A DNA stretch of 64,000 bases from Rhizobium esperanzae (GTDB taxonomy: Bacteria; Pseudomonadota; Alphaproteobacteria; Rhizobiales; Rhizobiaceae). Below are positions 46,742 to 55,687 of this stretch, piece after piece; the first letter of the stretch is position 1, and each line of letters begins with the position of its first letter. The stretch spans positions 186,001 through 250,000 of the forward strand of contig NZ_MXPU01000001.1 in assembly GCF_002204185.1 (NCBI RefSeq), read 5' to 3'. The notes under the pieces are model-generated. The model had not been told where the DNA came from and did no database searches. It saw only the letters and a list, made by a program, of their open reading frames with translations. The translations under genes and the position numbers were made by a program.

Positions 46742-46773
46742 AAAGGAAAACGGCCGGAATCTCTCCCGGCCGT
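46742..46773 (-). terminator. Terminator of dnaA
   Basis: Minus-strand stem ACGGCCGG / CCGGCCGT with an 8-base loop, followed by TTTTCCTTT. It lies 25 bases beyond the dnaA stop codon. Confidence 0.75.
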
Positions 46774-46797
46774 CGAATTTCCTCGAAAATCCACCAC

Positions 46798-48348
46798 TTA
46801 TTCGTTGATCAGCCGCTTCAGCAGCTCGATTTCGTGCGAAAGCTTCGTGTCGCCTGATATCAGCTCTTCGATCTTGCGCACGGCGTGCAGCACGGTCGTG
46901 TGGTCACGCCCGCCGAAACGGCGGCCGATCTCGGGGAAGGAGCGCGGCGTCAGCGTCTTCGACAGATACATGGCGATCTGGCGCGGCTTGACGATGACGC
47001 GGGTGCGGCGATTGGAGACCAGTTCCTGGCGCGAGACGTTGTAGTGCCTGGCGACGATGCGCTGGATATCCTCGATGCGCACGCGGCGCGGCTCGCCCGA
47101 ACCGACGAGATGGGCGAGCAGTTCGTCGACGCGCTCGATCGACAGGTTCGGCTCGAAAGAACGGCGGAAGATCAGCTGATTGAAGGCGCCTTCGAGTTCG
47201 CGGCCACTGGCCGTGATGTTGCGGGCGACGTGCTGCAGCAGGTCTGCAGGAATTTCGAGCGACGGATCCTCCAGGCGAGCGGCCGCAAGGCGCCGCTTGA
47301 GGATTTCGAGGCGCATTTCGTAATCCGGAGCGTCGAGTTCGATCGCAACGCCACCCTGCAGACGCGAGCGAACGCGGGGATCGAGCGATTCCAGCTCCCA
47401 TGGCGCGCGGTCAGCGGCGACGACGACCTGCTTGGCGCTGTCGAGCAGCATGTTCAGGAGATGGCAGAATTCATGCTGGATCATCTTGCCCTGCAGGAAC
47501 TGCATGTCGTCGATGATCAGGAGATCGATGTTGCGCAGCGAATCCTTCAGCGTCAGCGCGTCGTTGTCGCGGATCGCGGTGGCGAAGCGCCACATGAAAT
47601 ATTCGGCCGTCAGATAGACAACGCGCAGGGCCCGCGGGTTCTGCACCGCCGCATTGGCGATCGCCTGCAGAAGATGGGTCTTGCCGAGGCCGACCGTCGA
47701 ATGGACGAAGAGCGGATTGAAGCGCACGGCGCCGGAGCCGACTTCCGCGATCGTCTTGGCAGCCGCAAGCGCGACGCGGTTCGAGCTGCCTTCCACGAAG
47801 GTATCGAAGGTGAAGCGGCTATCGAGCGGCGAGCCGAAGAGCGGCGTGCCGAGGCTTGCGGGCCTTGCGGCGGCAACGGCCGAAACCGCCTGGTGGACGG
47901 CCTGGCCAGCCGGCTGGGCGCTCGGCGGACGGCGCATCTGCGCGGGAGCAGCGGGCTCAGGCTGGACCACCTCGTCGGCAGCCTTCATGCCGCTGCGCGT
48001 TGCCGTGCGCACGAGGATTTCGATCTTCATGATTTCCGGATCTTCGGCCTGGAACAGACCGGTGATGAGGTCGAGATAACGATTGTTGATCCACGACTTC
48101 AGGAAGGTCGTGGGAACTGAAAGGCGAACAACGCTCTTTGAGACCGAATGCAGCTTCAACCTGGCGAACCAGCTGGCATAGACGTCAGGACCGACCTGGG
48201 CCTTCAAGCGCGCGCTGACGCGCTCAAACAAAATGCTCTGCTTCATTTCCGCCTTTGCTTCCCCCATTTCCTGGCGAATGGAGCCGAACGCCTGCGGTGC
48301 CGCATCCCCATTGTCGAGCCCGCCCGCCATCATCGTATTAATCTGCAT
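46798..48348 (-). CDS. dnaA: Chromosomal replication initiator DnaA
   Basis: A 516-residue DnaA. Domain I is at about residues 30-110, a variable Pro/Ala-rich domain II at about 125-180, the AAA+ domain III has Walker [14 protein letters not shown] and Walker [14 protein letters not shown], and domain IV ends with the DNA-binding [18 protein letters not shown]. It unwinds the origin. The ATG at 48348 is preceded by AAAGGCGG; a GTG at 48369 is the other option. An 838-base non-coding region rich in GANTC sites separates it from rpsT. Confidence 0.96.
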   Translation of the reverse strand: MQINTMMAGGLDNGDAAPQAFGSIRQEMGEAKAEMKQSILFERVSARLKAQVGPDVYASWFARLKLHSVSKSVVRLSVPTTFLKSWINNRYLDLITGLFQAEDPEIMKIEILVRTATRSGMKAADEVVQPEPAAPAQMRRPPSAQPAGQAVHQAVSAVAAARPASLGTPLFGSPLDSRFTFDTFVEGSSNRVALAAAKTIAEVGSGAVRFNPLFVHSTVGLGKTHLLQAIANAAVQNPRALRVVYLTAEYFMWRFATAIRDNDALTLKDSLRNIDLLIIDDMQFLQGKMIQHEFCHLLNMLLDSAKQVVVAADRAPWELESLDPRVRSRLQGGVAIELDAPDYEMRLEILKRRLAAARLEDPSLEIPADLLQHVARNITASGRELEGAFNQLIFRRSFEPNLSIERVDELLAHLVGSGEPRRVRIEDIQRIVARHYNVSRQELVSNRRTRVIVKPRQIAMYLSKTLTPRSFPEIGRRFGGRDHTTVLHAVRKIEELISGDTKLSHEIELLKRLINE

Positions 48349-49128
48349 AATGCCGCCTTTCAATTCCACCGGGCGGCCTCCGCTAAAACAGCCGCCCGAT
48401 CATTCCCCGCTTTGACGGGCTGGCGGCATCCTCATGAAGCCACTCGCCTGCCGGTTCACTCAAACACGGCACCGAAGCCCGCTGCAGGTACCGCGTTCAT
48501 GCGGCGCCTTCATCGGCTTTCCGTGCCAGGCTGTCGGTCAATCCTCGTTTTCGGCCGACGAGCCCGAACGCAATATTACTATCCCTATCCGGCAGCCTCA
48601 CGTTAAACGTGTGGTTGCCATAGGCACAAAACATCCCTGCCCCGTAACAGCCACGTTACGGCCCAAATCCGTCAAGTGCTTGAAAAAACGGAAGCGCAGG
48701 CTCCGTAACAGATGGCACAAATTCATCGCCCTGCCGACGTGGCAGTTAAGACCGAGCTCTGCAGGTGATGTCCGCGCCCTCTGTTGGACGCCATTTAGGC
48801 AGGATCAAATGGCAAGATCAACGATGAATTTTACGCAAAATTAAGATGCGACCATTGACTCCGGCCGCCATTTTCGGGCGTCACACCAGCGTCAAAAAAG
48901 AATCGCAGTTGAATCAAAGAGATTCCCCGTTCGGGCTATTTTGACACGCAAAGAAAGAAAAAAAATAAAAATCCGCTTGACTCGGGCGTGATCCGCAAAG
49001 GTTTGGCCAGAGTCGCGCAATGGGAAAGCATCCTTGCGCAAGGCATTGTTTTTAAATGCCTTTTCCTGTCATGGCTCTGACACGAAACAGTCGTGTCATT
49101 AACTATGAAGGACGCTCCTCAGCGGAAT
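48349..49128. other. Non-coding dnaA upstream region with a GANTC site cluster
   Basis: No gene is supported here: short open frames in it show no domain and poor codon use. Six GANTC sites lie at 48857, 48900, 48911, 48921, 48979 and 49010 (starts), with none in the 500 bases nearer dnaA. An A-rich tract occupies 48950-48972. No TTATCCACA-type DnaA box was found, so it is not called as an origin. It most likely holds the dnaA promoter and regulatory sites. Confidence 0.55.
48642..48710. repeat. CCGTAAC motif repeated three times upstream of dnaA
   Basis: CCGTAACAG occurs at 48642-48650 and again at 48702-48711 within one base, and the complement GTTACGG at 48655-48661 makes a 7-base inverted repeat with the first copy (6-base spacer). 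The spacing suggests protein-binding sites near the dnaA promoter. Confidence 0.4.
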
Positions 49129-49156
49129 CGAAAAAGCCCGGTAAAATTACCGGGCT
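49129..49156 (-). terminator. Rho-independent terminator of rpsT
   Basis: Minus-strand 10-base perfect stem AGCCCGGTAA / TTACCGGGCT with a 2-base centre, followed by a TTTTTC tract. It lies about 30 bases past the rpsT stop. Confidence 0.9.
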
Positions 49157-49186
49157 AATCATAACGAGGAGGTCGTTAATGGATTA

Positions 49187-49465
49187 TTACGCGGTCGGGG
49201 AGACCGACAGAGCCTTCACACGAGCGGCCAGGCGAGAGACCTTGCGCGATGCCGTGTTGGAGTGCAGCACGCCCTTGCTGGCGGCGCGGGCGAGTTCCGG
49301 CTGAGCGGCCAGGAAAGCTGCCTTCGCCTTGTCGGCGTCACCGGATGCGATGGCCTCTTCGACCTGGCGAACGAAAGTACGAACGCGCGAGCGACGAGCC
49401 TTATTGACGTCGGTACGGCGGGCGATCTTGCGGGTCGCTTTTTTCGCCGAAGTTGTATTGGCCAT
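49187..49465 (-). CDS. rpsT: 30S ribosomal protein S20
   Basis: A 92-residue basic, helical protein beginning [20 protein letters not shown] and ending with [22 protein letters not shown], the S20 signature. It binds 16S rRNA early in small-subunit assembly. The ATG at 49465 has GAGAGAGG upstream. It has its own promoter at 49586-49614 and terminator at 49129-49156, so it is a single-gene transcript. Confidence 0.97.
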   Translation of the reverse strand: MANTTSAKKATRKIARRTDVNKARRSRVRTFVRQVEEAIASGDADKAKAAFLAAQPELARAASKGVLHSNTASRKVSRLAARVKALSVSPTA

Positions 49466-49585
49466 GGATGCCTCTCTCAAGAATTCGAACAAACTCCGCC
49501 ATCACCGCGGGCCCTGCGGCCACCAAATCCAGCAATGCGGGAGCAATCGCGGAAAACCAGAGCGGCTTTCCGAACCGTGGGCGGG

Positions 49586-49614
49586 CATATAACCCTAAAG
49601 CCGGCCCACGTCAA
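49586..49614 (-). promoter_or_regulatory. Sigma-70 promoter of rpsT
   Basis: On the minus strand TTGACG (49614-49609) and TATATG (49591-49586) with a 17-base spacer, a strong alphaproteobacterial housekeeping promoter. The transcript would have a leader of about 115 bases, long enough for S20 feedback control. Confidence 0.65.
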
Positions 49615-49656
49615 CGCGGATTTTCAAGCTTTCCGGCGGCAAGCGCCGAAAAGCAT

Positions 49657-50430
49657 TCAACGGTGCTTAAAGGCAGGTTTGCGCTTCTCGATGAAGGCCG
49701 CCATGCCTTCTTTCTGATCGTCCGTGGCAAAGAGACTATGAAACAGGCGGCGTTCGAACCGCAACCCTTCCTCCAGCGTCGCCTCGAAGGCGCGGTTGAC
49801 CGCCTCCTTGGCCATCATGACCGAGGGCTGCGAAAGCGAGGCGATCTTTTCGGCGGCGGCCAAAGCCTCGTCGATCAGACGCTCGGGCGCCACCACACGC
49901 GAAACGAGTCCGGACCGTTCGGCTTCCGCCGCATCCATCATGCGACCGGTCAGGATCAGGTCCATGGCCTTCGCCTTGCCGACGGCGCGCGTCAGCCGCT
50001 GCGAGCCGCCCATGCCGGGAATGACGCCAAGGGTGATCTCCGGCTGGCCGAACTTCGCGGTCTCCGAGGCGATAATGAAATCGCACATCATGGCGAGCTC
50101 GCAGCCACCGCCGAGGGCAAAACCGCTGACGGCAGCGATCACCGGCTTGCGCGCCTTGGCGACGTCATCCCAGCCGCTAATGAAATCACTCTTATAGATA
50201 TCGGCGAACTGAAGCGACTGCATCTCCTTGATGTCGGCGCCGGCGGCAAAGGCGCGTTCGGAGCCAGTGATGACGATCGCGCCGACGGCATCGTCCTCAT
50301 GGAAAGCGGCATAGGCCTGCTTCAGTTCCCTCAGCACGATGGAGTTCAGTGCGTTCAGCGCCTGCGGGCGGTTCAGCGTGACGAGGCCGACATTGCCTCG
50401 GGTTTCGACGATCAGGGTCTCGTAAGCCAT
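49657..50430 (-). CDS. Enoyl-CoA hydratase
   Basis: A 257-residue crotonase-fold enzyme. The oxyanion-hole motif [11 protein letters not shown] and the catalytic glutamates in [13 protein letters not shown] and [20 protein letters not shown] match short-chain enoyl-CoA hydratases. It hydrates 2-enoyl-CoA in beta-oxidation or amino acid breakdown. It sits between rpsT and mutM, an arrangement seen in other rhizobia, with mutM 20 bases upstream, so both may share a transcript. Confidence 0.93.
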   Translation of the reverse strand: MAYETLIVETRGNVGLVTLNRPQALNALNSIVLRELKQAYAAFHEDDAVGAIVITGSERAFAAGADIKEMQSLQFADIYKSDFISGWDDVAKARKPVIAAVSGFALGGGCELAMMCDFIIASETAKFGQPEITLGVIPGMGGSQRLTRAVGKAKAMDLILTGRMMDAAEAERSGLVSRVVAPERLIDEALAAAEKIASLSQPSVMMAKEAVNRAFEATLEEGLRFERRLFHSLFATDDQKEGMAAFIEKRKPAFKHR

Positions 50431-50450
50431 GCTGGTCTCCCGGTTCTCTA

Positions 50451-51341
50451 TTATTTCTGGCAGGCGGCGCAATAGAAGGTGGAGCGACCCGCCTGTACGA
50501 TACGGGCGACCGTACCGCCGCAGCCGGGCGTGCCGCAAGCCTGACCTTCGCGATCATAGACGGAGAAGGCATGCTGGAAATAGCCGAGCGATCCGTCCGT
50601 CTGGATATGGTCGCGCAGCGACGATCCGCCAGCGGCGATCGCATCGGCGATGACGTCGCGGATCGAGGCGACCAGCAGGCCGAGCTTTTCCTTCGGCTTG
50701 CCGCCCGGCGTCACCAGCGTGCCGGCGGCGCGGATGGGCGAAAGATGGGAACGCCACAGCGCTTCGCAGACATATATATTGCCGAGACCGGCGATGTTCT
50801 TCTGATCGAGAAGCGCGCTCTTCAAGGGCTGCGCCTTATCGCGGAACCGTTCGGCGAGATAGGCGGCGCCGAGATCGTTGCCCGTCGGCTCCGGGCCGAG
50901 ATCGCGGAAGAAGGGATGGGCGGCAAGATCGGCTCGTCTTACCATATCCATGAAGCCGAAACGGCGCGGGTCGTTATAGACGACGCGGCGCGGGCCGCCC
51001 GGGCCCTCAAGATGAAAGACGACGTGATCGTGCTTCTCGTCCTTGGTGCGGGCATGGTGGAATTCGCCCGGCATCGCCGAGACGGAGTTCTCCTCGATGC
51101 GAAAGGAACCGGACATGCCGAGATGGGAAATCAGCGTGTTGCCGTCATCGAGATCGACCAGCAGATATTTGGCGCGGCGACCAAGGCCGATGATGGTGCG
51201 GCCGGAAACCTTGTCGGCCAAGGCATCGGGAAAGGGGAATCGCAAATCCTTGCGCCGCAGTTCCAGCCTCGCAATGCGAGCGCCTTCCATCGCCGGCGCC
51301 AGGCCGCGTTTGACCGTTTCGACTTCTGGCAATTCCGGCAT
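50451..51341 (-). CDS. mutM: Formamidopyrimidine-DNA glycosylase MutM
   Basis: A 296-residue Fpg/Nei-family glycosylase. The N-terminal catalytic Pro is in [14 protein letters not shown]; the helix-two-turn-helix region includes [15 protein letters not shown]; the C-terminal zinc finger has four cysteines ([16 protein letters not shown]). It removes 8-oxoguanine from DNA. It is divergent from ubiE. Confidence 0.97.
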   Translation of the reverse strand: MPELPEVETVKRGLAPAMEGARIARLELRRKDLRFPFPDALADKVSGRTIIGLGRRAKYLLVDLDDGNTLISHLGMSGSFRIEENSVSAMPGEFHHARTKDEKHDHVVFHLEGPGGPRRVVYNDPRRFGFMDMVRRADLAAHPFFRDLGPEPTGNDLGAAYLAERFRDKAQPLKSALLDQKNIAGLGNIYVCEALWRSHLSPIRAAGTLVTPGGKPKEKLGLLVASIRDVIADAIAAGGSSLRDHIQTDGSLGYFQHAFSVYDREGQACGTPGCGGTVARIVQAGRSTFYCAACQK

Positions 51342-51489
51342 CTTAACCCATCTCTATTGAACGTGTTTCAACCGAGGACGATGTGCGCTATAGCGCCAGT
51401 GTGCCGCGGAGAGCGCGGTCCAGTGATAACGTCGCGCGCGGCCTTTCGCTATGGTCGCCGCGCCGATCTTCAAGGAACGGAGCAGCCTG

Positions 51490-52266
51490 ATGTCAGAAAG
51501 CCGCACTTCCGCCGATGGCGGCATGGAGACCTCCTACGGCTTTCGCGAGGTGCCGGGCGGCGAGAAGCAGGGTCTGGTCAACCAGGTGTTCCACAAGGTC
51601 GCCAAACGCTACGACATCATGAACGACGTGATGTCGATGGGCATGCACCGCGTCTGGAAGGATGCGATGATCGCCGCCCTCAATCCGCGCAAGGAGCCGG
51701 GCTACAAGGTGCTCGATGTTGCCGGCGGCACGGGCGACATCGCCTTCCGCATTGTCGAGGCTTCGGGCCGTCAGGCGCACGCGACCGTGCTCGACATCAA
51801 CGGCTCGATGCTCGGCGTCGGCGCCGAGCGGGCGGCAAAGAAGAAGCTTTCCGACAATCTCACCTTCGTCGAGGCGAATGCCGAGGAACTGCCCTTCGAG
51901 GCGGGGAGCTTCGATGCCTATACGATCGCCTTCGGCATTCGCAACGTGCCGAGGATCGACAAGGCGCTGTCCGAGGCCTATCGCGTGTTGAAACGCGGCG
52001 GACGGCTGCTGGTCCTGGAGTTTTCGGAAGTCGATATGCCGCTTCTCGACAAGATCTATGACGCCTGGTCTTTCAACGCCATTCCGCAATTCGGCAAGGC
52101 GATCACCGGCGATGCCGAACCCTACCAGTATCTGGTGGAATCGATCCGCAAGTTCCCGAATCAGGAGAATTTCGCGGCGATGATCCGTCAAGCCGGATTT
52201 TCGCGCGTCACTTATACCAATTATACCGGCGGCATCGCCGCGCTGCATTCCGGCTGGAAGCTCTGA
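51490..52266 (+). CDS. ubiE: Ubiquinone/menaquinone C-methyltransferase UbiE
   Basis: A 258-residue UbiE/COQ5 methyltransferase: [20 protein letters not shown], motif [16 protein letters not shown], and the family sequence [15 protein letters not shown]. It adds the C-methyl group to the benzoquinol ring. The ATG at 51490 has GGAACGGAG upstream. ubiB follows 48 bases later. Confidence 0.96.
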   Translation: MSESRTSADGGMETSYGFREVPGGEKQGLVNQVFHKVAKRYDIMNDVMSMGMHRVWKDAMIAALNPRKEPGYKVLDVAGGTGDIAFRIVEASGRQAHATVLDINGSMLGVGAERAAKKKLSDNLTFVEANAEELPFEAGSFDAYTIAFGIRNVPRIDKALSEAYRVLKRGGRLLVLEFSEVDMPLLDKIYDAWSFNAIPQFGKAITGDAEPYQYLVESIRKFPNQENFAAMIRQAGFSRVTYTNYTGGIAALHSGWKL

Positions 52267-52314
52267 GGGAATGAAGGAAAAAAAGACGAACCTCCCTCGA
52301 TGGGGCACTTCAGC

Positions 52315-53889
52315 ATGAGCACTTTCGGAGCCTATTTCCGCCTTTGCCGTGTCGGTTGGGTGCTCGTGCGTGAGGGTGTCGTATCGGCCCTGCCGTCCGA
52401 AGGTCTGCCGCCTTCGGTCGCGCTTGCCAAATCCTTCGTCACGATTTTCGAGCGCAGCAGGGCGCGGCATCAGAAGCGCAGCGATCGGCTGGCGCAGGCG
52501 GTCGAGCGGCTCGGCCCCTCTTATGTCAAAATCGGCCAGTTCCTGGCGACACGGCCCGACGTCGTCGGCGTCGAATTCGCCAACGATCTGTCGCAGCTTC
52601 AGGATCGGATGGCCTTCTTCCCCTCGGCTGCCGCAAAGGCGAATATCGAAGGATCGCTCGGCCGGCCGATCGACGAACTCTATGTGAGCTTCGGCGAGCC
52701 CATCGCCGCCGCCTCGATCGCGCAAGTGCATCCGGCCGAAGTCGAAACGGCAGAAGGCCGAAGGAAGGTCGCCGTCAAGGTCGTCCGACCGGGCGTGCGC
52801 CAGCGTTTTGTCCATGACATCGAGGCAATGTATCTGGTCGCCCACATGCAGGAGCGGTTCATGCCATCCAGCAGGCGGCTGCGGCCGGTCGAGGTGACGA
52901 AGACGCTGGAACAGACGACGAAGGTGGAGATGGATCTTCGCCTGGAGGCGGCAGCGCTTTCGGAGATTGCCGAAAACACCGACAGCGATCCCGGTTTTCG
53001 CGTGCCGAAGGTCGACTGGGAGCGCACGGGCCGCGACGTCATCACCATGGAATGGATCGACGGCACGAGAATGTCCGACGTCGAGGGCTTACGCGCTGCC
53101 GGCCACGACCTCAACCTGCTCGCCGATACGCTGATCCAGTCCTTCCTGCGCCATACGCTGCGCGACGGTTTCTTCCATGCTGACATGCATCCCGGCAATC
53201 TCTTCGTCGATGCCGGCGGCATGATCGTCGCCGTCGACATGGGCATTGTCGGGCGGCTCGGCAAGAAGGAGCGACGGTTCCTGGCCGAGATCCTCTATGG
53301 CTTCATCACCCGCGATTACATCCGTGTCGCAGAGGTGCATTTCGAGGCCGGCTACGTGCCCGGCCACCACAATGTCGAAAGCTTCGCCCAGGCGATCCGG
53401 GCAATCGGCGAGCCGATCCACGGGCAGCCGGCCGAAACGATCTCGATGGGCAAGCTCCTGACGCTGCTGTTCGAAGTGACCGAACTGTTCGACATGGCGA
53501 CACGGCCGGAGCTTGTGATGCTGCAGAAGACCATGGTCGTGGTCGAAGGCGTGTCGCGCATGCTCAACCCGCGTTTCAATATGTGGAAGGCTTCCGAGCC
53601 CGTCGTCGGCGACTGGATCCGCACCAATCTCGGCCCGAAGCGGATCGTCACCGACCTCAAGGACGGGCTGAAGGCGGCGGTCAAGCTCGCCGAAGCCGCG
53701 CCCGAGATCGCGGCGAAAACCGAGAAATTCCACCATCAACTGCTGCATATGAGCGAACACGGCTTGCGTTTCGACGAGGAGACGGCGGAGGCGATCGGCA
53801 AGGCCGAAGCGCGGCATAACCGCTCCGGCCGGATCGCCCTCTGGGTCATCGCATTGACGCTGCTCTATATTGCCTGGATGCTGAGCTGA
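52315..53889 (+). CDS. ubiB: Ubiquinone biosynthesis protein UbiB
   Basis: A 524-residue ABC1/UbiB atypical kinase. The KxGQ motif is in YVKIGQFLATRPDV, the Ala-rich nucleotide loop reads AAASIAQVH, and the metal-binding HADMHPGNLFV and VAVDMGIVGRL motifs are intact. Two C-terminal membrane helices end at residue 524. It supports coenzyme Q synthesis, probably by ATP-driven extraction of precursors. The start at 52315 (MSTFGAYFRL) fits the family; ATG 52300 is possible. Confidence 0.95.
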   Translation: MSTFGAYFRLCRVGWVLVREGVVSALPSEGLPPSVALAKSFVTIFERSRARHQKRSDRLAQAVERLGPSYVKIGQFLATRPDVVGVEFANDLSQLQDRMAFFPSAAAKANIEGSLGRPIDELYVSFGEPIAAASIAQVHPAEVETAEGRRKVAVKVVRPGVRQRFVHDIEAMYLVAHMQERFMPSSRRLRPVEVTKTLEQTTKVEMDLRLEAAALSEIAENTDSDPGFRVPKVDWERTGRDVITMEWIDGTRMSDVEGLRAAGHDLNLLADTLIQSFLRHTLRDGFFHADMHPGNLFVDAGGMIVAVDMGIVGRLGKKERRFLAEILYGFITRDYIRVAEVHFEAGYVPGHHNVESFAQAIRAIGEPIHGQPAETISMGKLLTLLFEVTELFDMATRPELVMLQKTMVVVEGVSRMLNPRFNMWKASEPVVGDWIRTNLGPKRIVTDLKDGLKAAVKLAEAAPEIAAKTEKFHHQLLHMSEHGLRFDEETAEAIGKAEARHNRSGRIALWVIALTLLYIAWMLS

Positions 53890-53979
53890 CCGCTTGCCAA
53901 TAACATGCTGTGTTCGGCATTTAGGATATCCCATGTGACGGAGGGCTCGCTTAGTCTCTCGAGTTAGGAGATACGGCAC

Positions 53980-55557
53980 ATGCAGCACGAACGCCCCGGC
54001 ATCGAACTTTCCGGACGTCCCCTCGGTTTTGCCGAGATGGCGGCGATCGGTGCAGGCAAGGCAAAGATTTCGGCCTCGCCGACCGGCATGGCCCGCATCG
54101 CGATTGCCCGCGAGATCGTCGAGGACGCGATTGCCTCGGGCATGCCCGTCTACGGCTCGACGACGGGCGTCGGCGCCATGAAGGATGTGGAGTGGTCGGC
54201 CGACGAGCTCGACATCTTCAATCTCGGCCTGGTGCGTGCCCATCACTTCGGCACCGGTACGCCGTTTTCCTGCAATGTCGTGCGCAATGCCATGGCGATC
54301 CGCGTCAACACGGCGCTGACCGGCCAGGTCGGCTGCACGCCGGAGCTGATCGAGGCCTATATCAGGATGCTCGAGGCCGATCTCATCCCGGTCGTGCGCC
54401 GCACCGGGTCGATCGGCTGCGCCGATATCGGCCTGATGGGGCAGATCGGCGCGGTGCTGACCGGCGTCGGTGAAGCGGTCTATCGCGGCAACCGGATGCA
54501 GGCGGCCGACGCTTTCCGGGCGGCGGGACTGGAACCGGTGCGGATGGCGCCGCGCGACAGCCTCGCTTCGCTGAGTGTCAACGCGGTGAGCTTTGCGGCG
54601 GCGGCGGAAACGACGCGCAATGCCGCGGCCTCGATCCGCATCCTGCTCGCGACCGGAATGATGGCATCAGGTGCGCTCGGCGCCTCCCGTGATCCGTGGA
54701 AGGCGGTCCGCCACGTCGGCACGGCGCGCGAGGCGCTGATCGGCGCCTGGCTCTGCAACGCGTCGGACGAATGGGACTGGCCGGTTGCAACGCATGTGCA
54801 GGATCCGCTCAGCCTGCGCATGATCGCCCAGGTGTTCGGCGCCGTCATCGAAAATCTGCTTTCGACCGGCCACAAGATCCTCGCCGCCACCGGACGCTCG
54901 GACGACAATCCGGTGGTTGTCGAGGGGCGGGTGATGACATCAGGCGGTTCGCTTCCGCTCGATGTGACGATCCTGCTCGAATCGGCCGCACTCTGCATGG
55001 CGCATGCGGCGCGCAACGCCTTCAACCGCTGCGTCATTCTCGGCAACGGTCAACGGCGCGACCTGCCGGTCAACCTGGTGCCGCCGGGCCGGATTGCCAC
55101 CGGCTTCGGGCCGATCATCAAGCTTGCCGGCGAAATCTTCTCGCGCGTCCTGTCGATGTCAGGTCCCGTTTCGGCGCAGTCCCTGGTCGTTGCGGCCGGC
55201 CTGGAGGACGAGGCGGCCTTCCTGCCGCTGGTCATCGAGCGCTTCGAGCGACAGATGCAGGCGCTGAAGCGCCTCGCGGCACTTGAGGCGCTCCTGTCTG
55301 CCCAGGCGATCGACATTCTCGGCGATGAACCGAAGGGCGTGGCCGGTATGCTCTATGAGGTCGTCCGCAAACATGCGGCCTTTTATACCGTCGACCGGCC
55401 GCTTTCGGCTGAGGTGGAGGCGATCGAGGAAGAACTCGGATCGGACACCTTTCTCGCGAAGCTGACCGAACAGGTTCCGATCGCCTCCTTCGACGATTTC
55501 TTCGCACTCGGTTCGCCGGAGCCCATCGAGGAGCGGCTGGCCAACCGGACAGGGTGA
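53980..55557 (+). CDS. MIO-less aromatic amino acid lyase-family protein, candidate ergothionase
   Basis: A 525-residue member of the HAL/PAL superfamily, recognised by VYGSTTGVGAM (Tyr58), the SIGCADIGLMGQIG segment, GRSDDNPVVVEG and the helical C-terminus. Where lyases form the MIO cofactor from Ala-Ser-Gly, this protein has Cys147-Ala148-Asp149, so it should not make MIO. Ergothionase, which eliminates trimethylamine from ergothioneine to give thiourocanate, is a MIO-independent member of this family, and the genes downstream supply the later steps. TAGGAGA precedes the ATG by 7 bases. Function is inferred; a general HAL would be the default database label. Confidence 0.75.
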   Translation: MQHERPGIELSGRPLGFAEMAAIGAGKAKISASPTGMARIAIAREIVEDAIASGMPVYGSTTGVGAMKDVEWSADELDIFNLGLVRAHHFGTGTPFSCNVVRNAMAIRVNTALTGQVGCTPELIEAYIRMLEADLIPVVRRTGSIGCADIGLMGQIGAVLTGVGEAVYRGNRMQAADAFRAAGLEPVRMAPRDSLASLSVNAVSFAAAAETTRNAAASIRILLATGMMASGALGASRDPWKAVRHVGTAREALIGAWLCNASDEWDWPVATHVQDPLSLRMIAQVFGAVIENLLSTGHKILAATGRSDDNPVVVEGRVMTSGGSLPLDVTILLESAALCMAHAARNAFNRCVILGNGQRRDLPVNLVPPGRIATGFGPIIKLAGEIFSRVLSMSGPVSAQSLVVAAGLEDEAAFLPLVIERFERQMQALKRLAALEALLSAQAIDILGDEPKGVAGMLYEVVRKHAAFYTVDRPLSAEVEAIEEELGSDTFLAKLTEQVPIASFDDFFALGSPEPIEERLANRTG

Positions 55558-55578
55558 TTTCAGGCCCGGGTCAAATCC

Positions 55579-55646
55579 GGATCCTGTTCTACATTAATCC
55601 GCCTGAACATGATGCCGCCTCGAAGACGCGCGCTTGGCATCATGCT
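55579..55646. repeat. Composite intergenic repeat between the lyase and hydantoinase genes
   Basis: ATCCTGTTCTACATTAA at 55581-55597 is repeated exactly at 63664-63680, and in both places an ATCATGC-type hairpin follows (here CATGATGCC at 55608-55616 and GGCATCATG at 55636-55644). The loop differs from the second copy. The element splits the lyase gene from the rest of the cluster. Confidence 0.65.
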
Positions 55647-55687
55647 CCAGCAGGTACGGTCTGACGTCAGTCTAGGGAGGAAGCGGC

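Noticed and set aside
48349..49186. Chromosomal origin next to dnaA
   Set aside because: No consensus DnaA boxes were found, and in related Rhizobiaceae the origin is placed near hemE. Only the GANTC cluster and A-rich tract are unusual.
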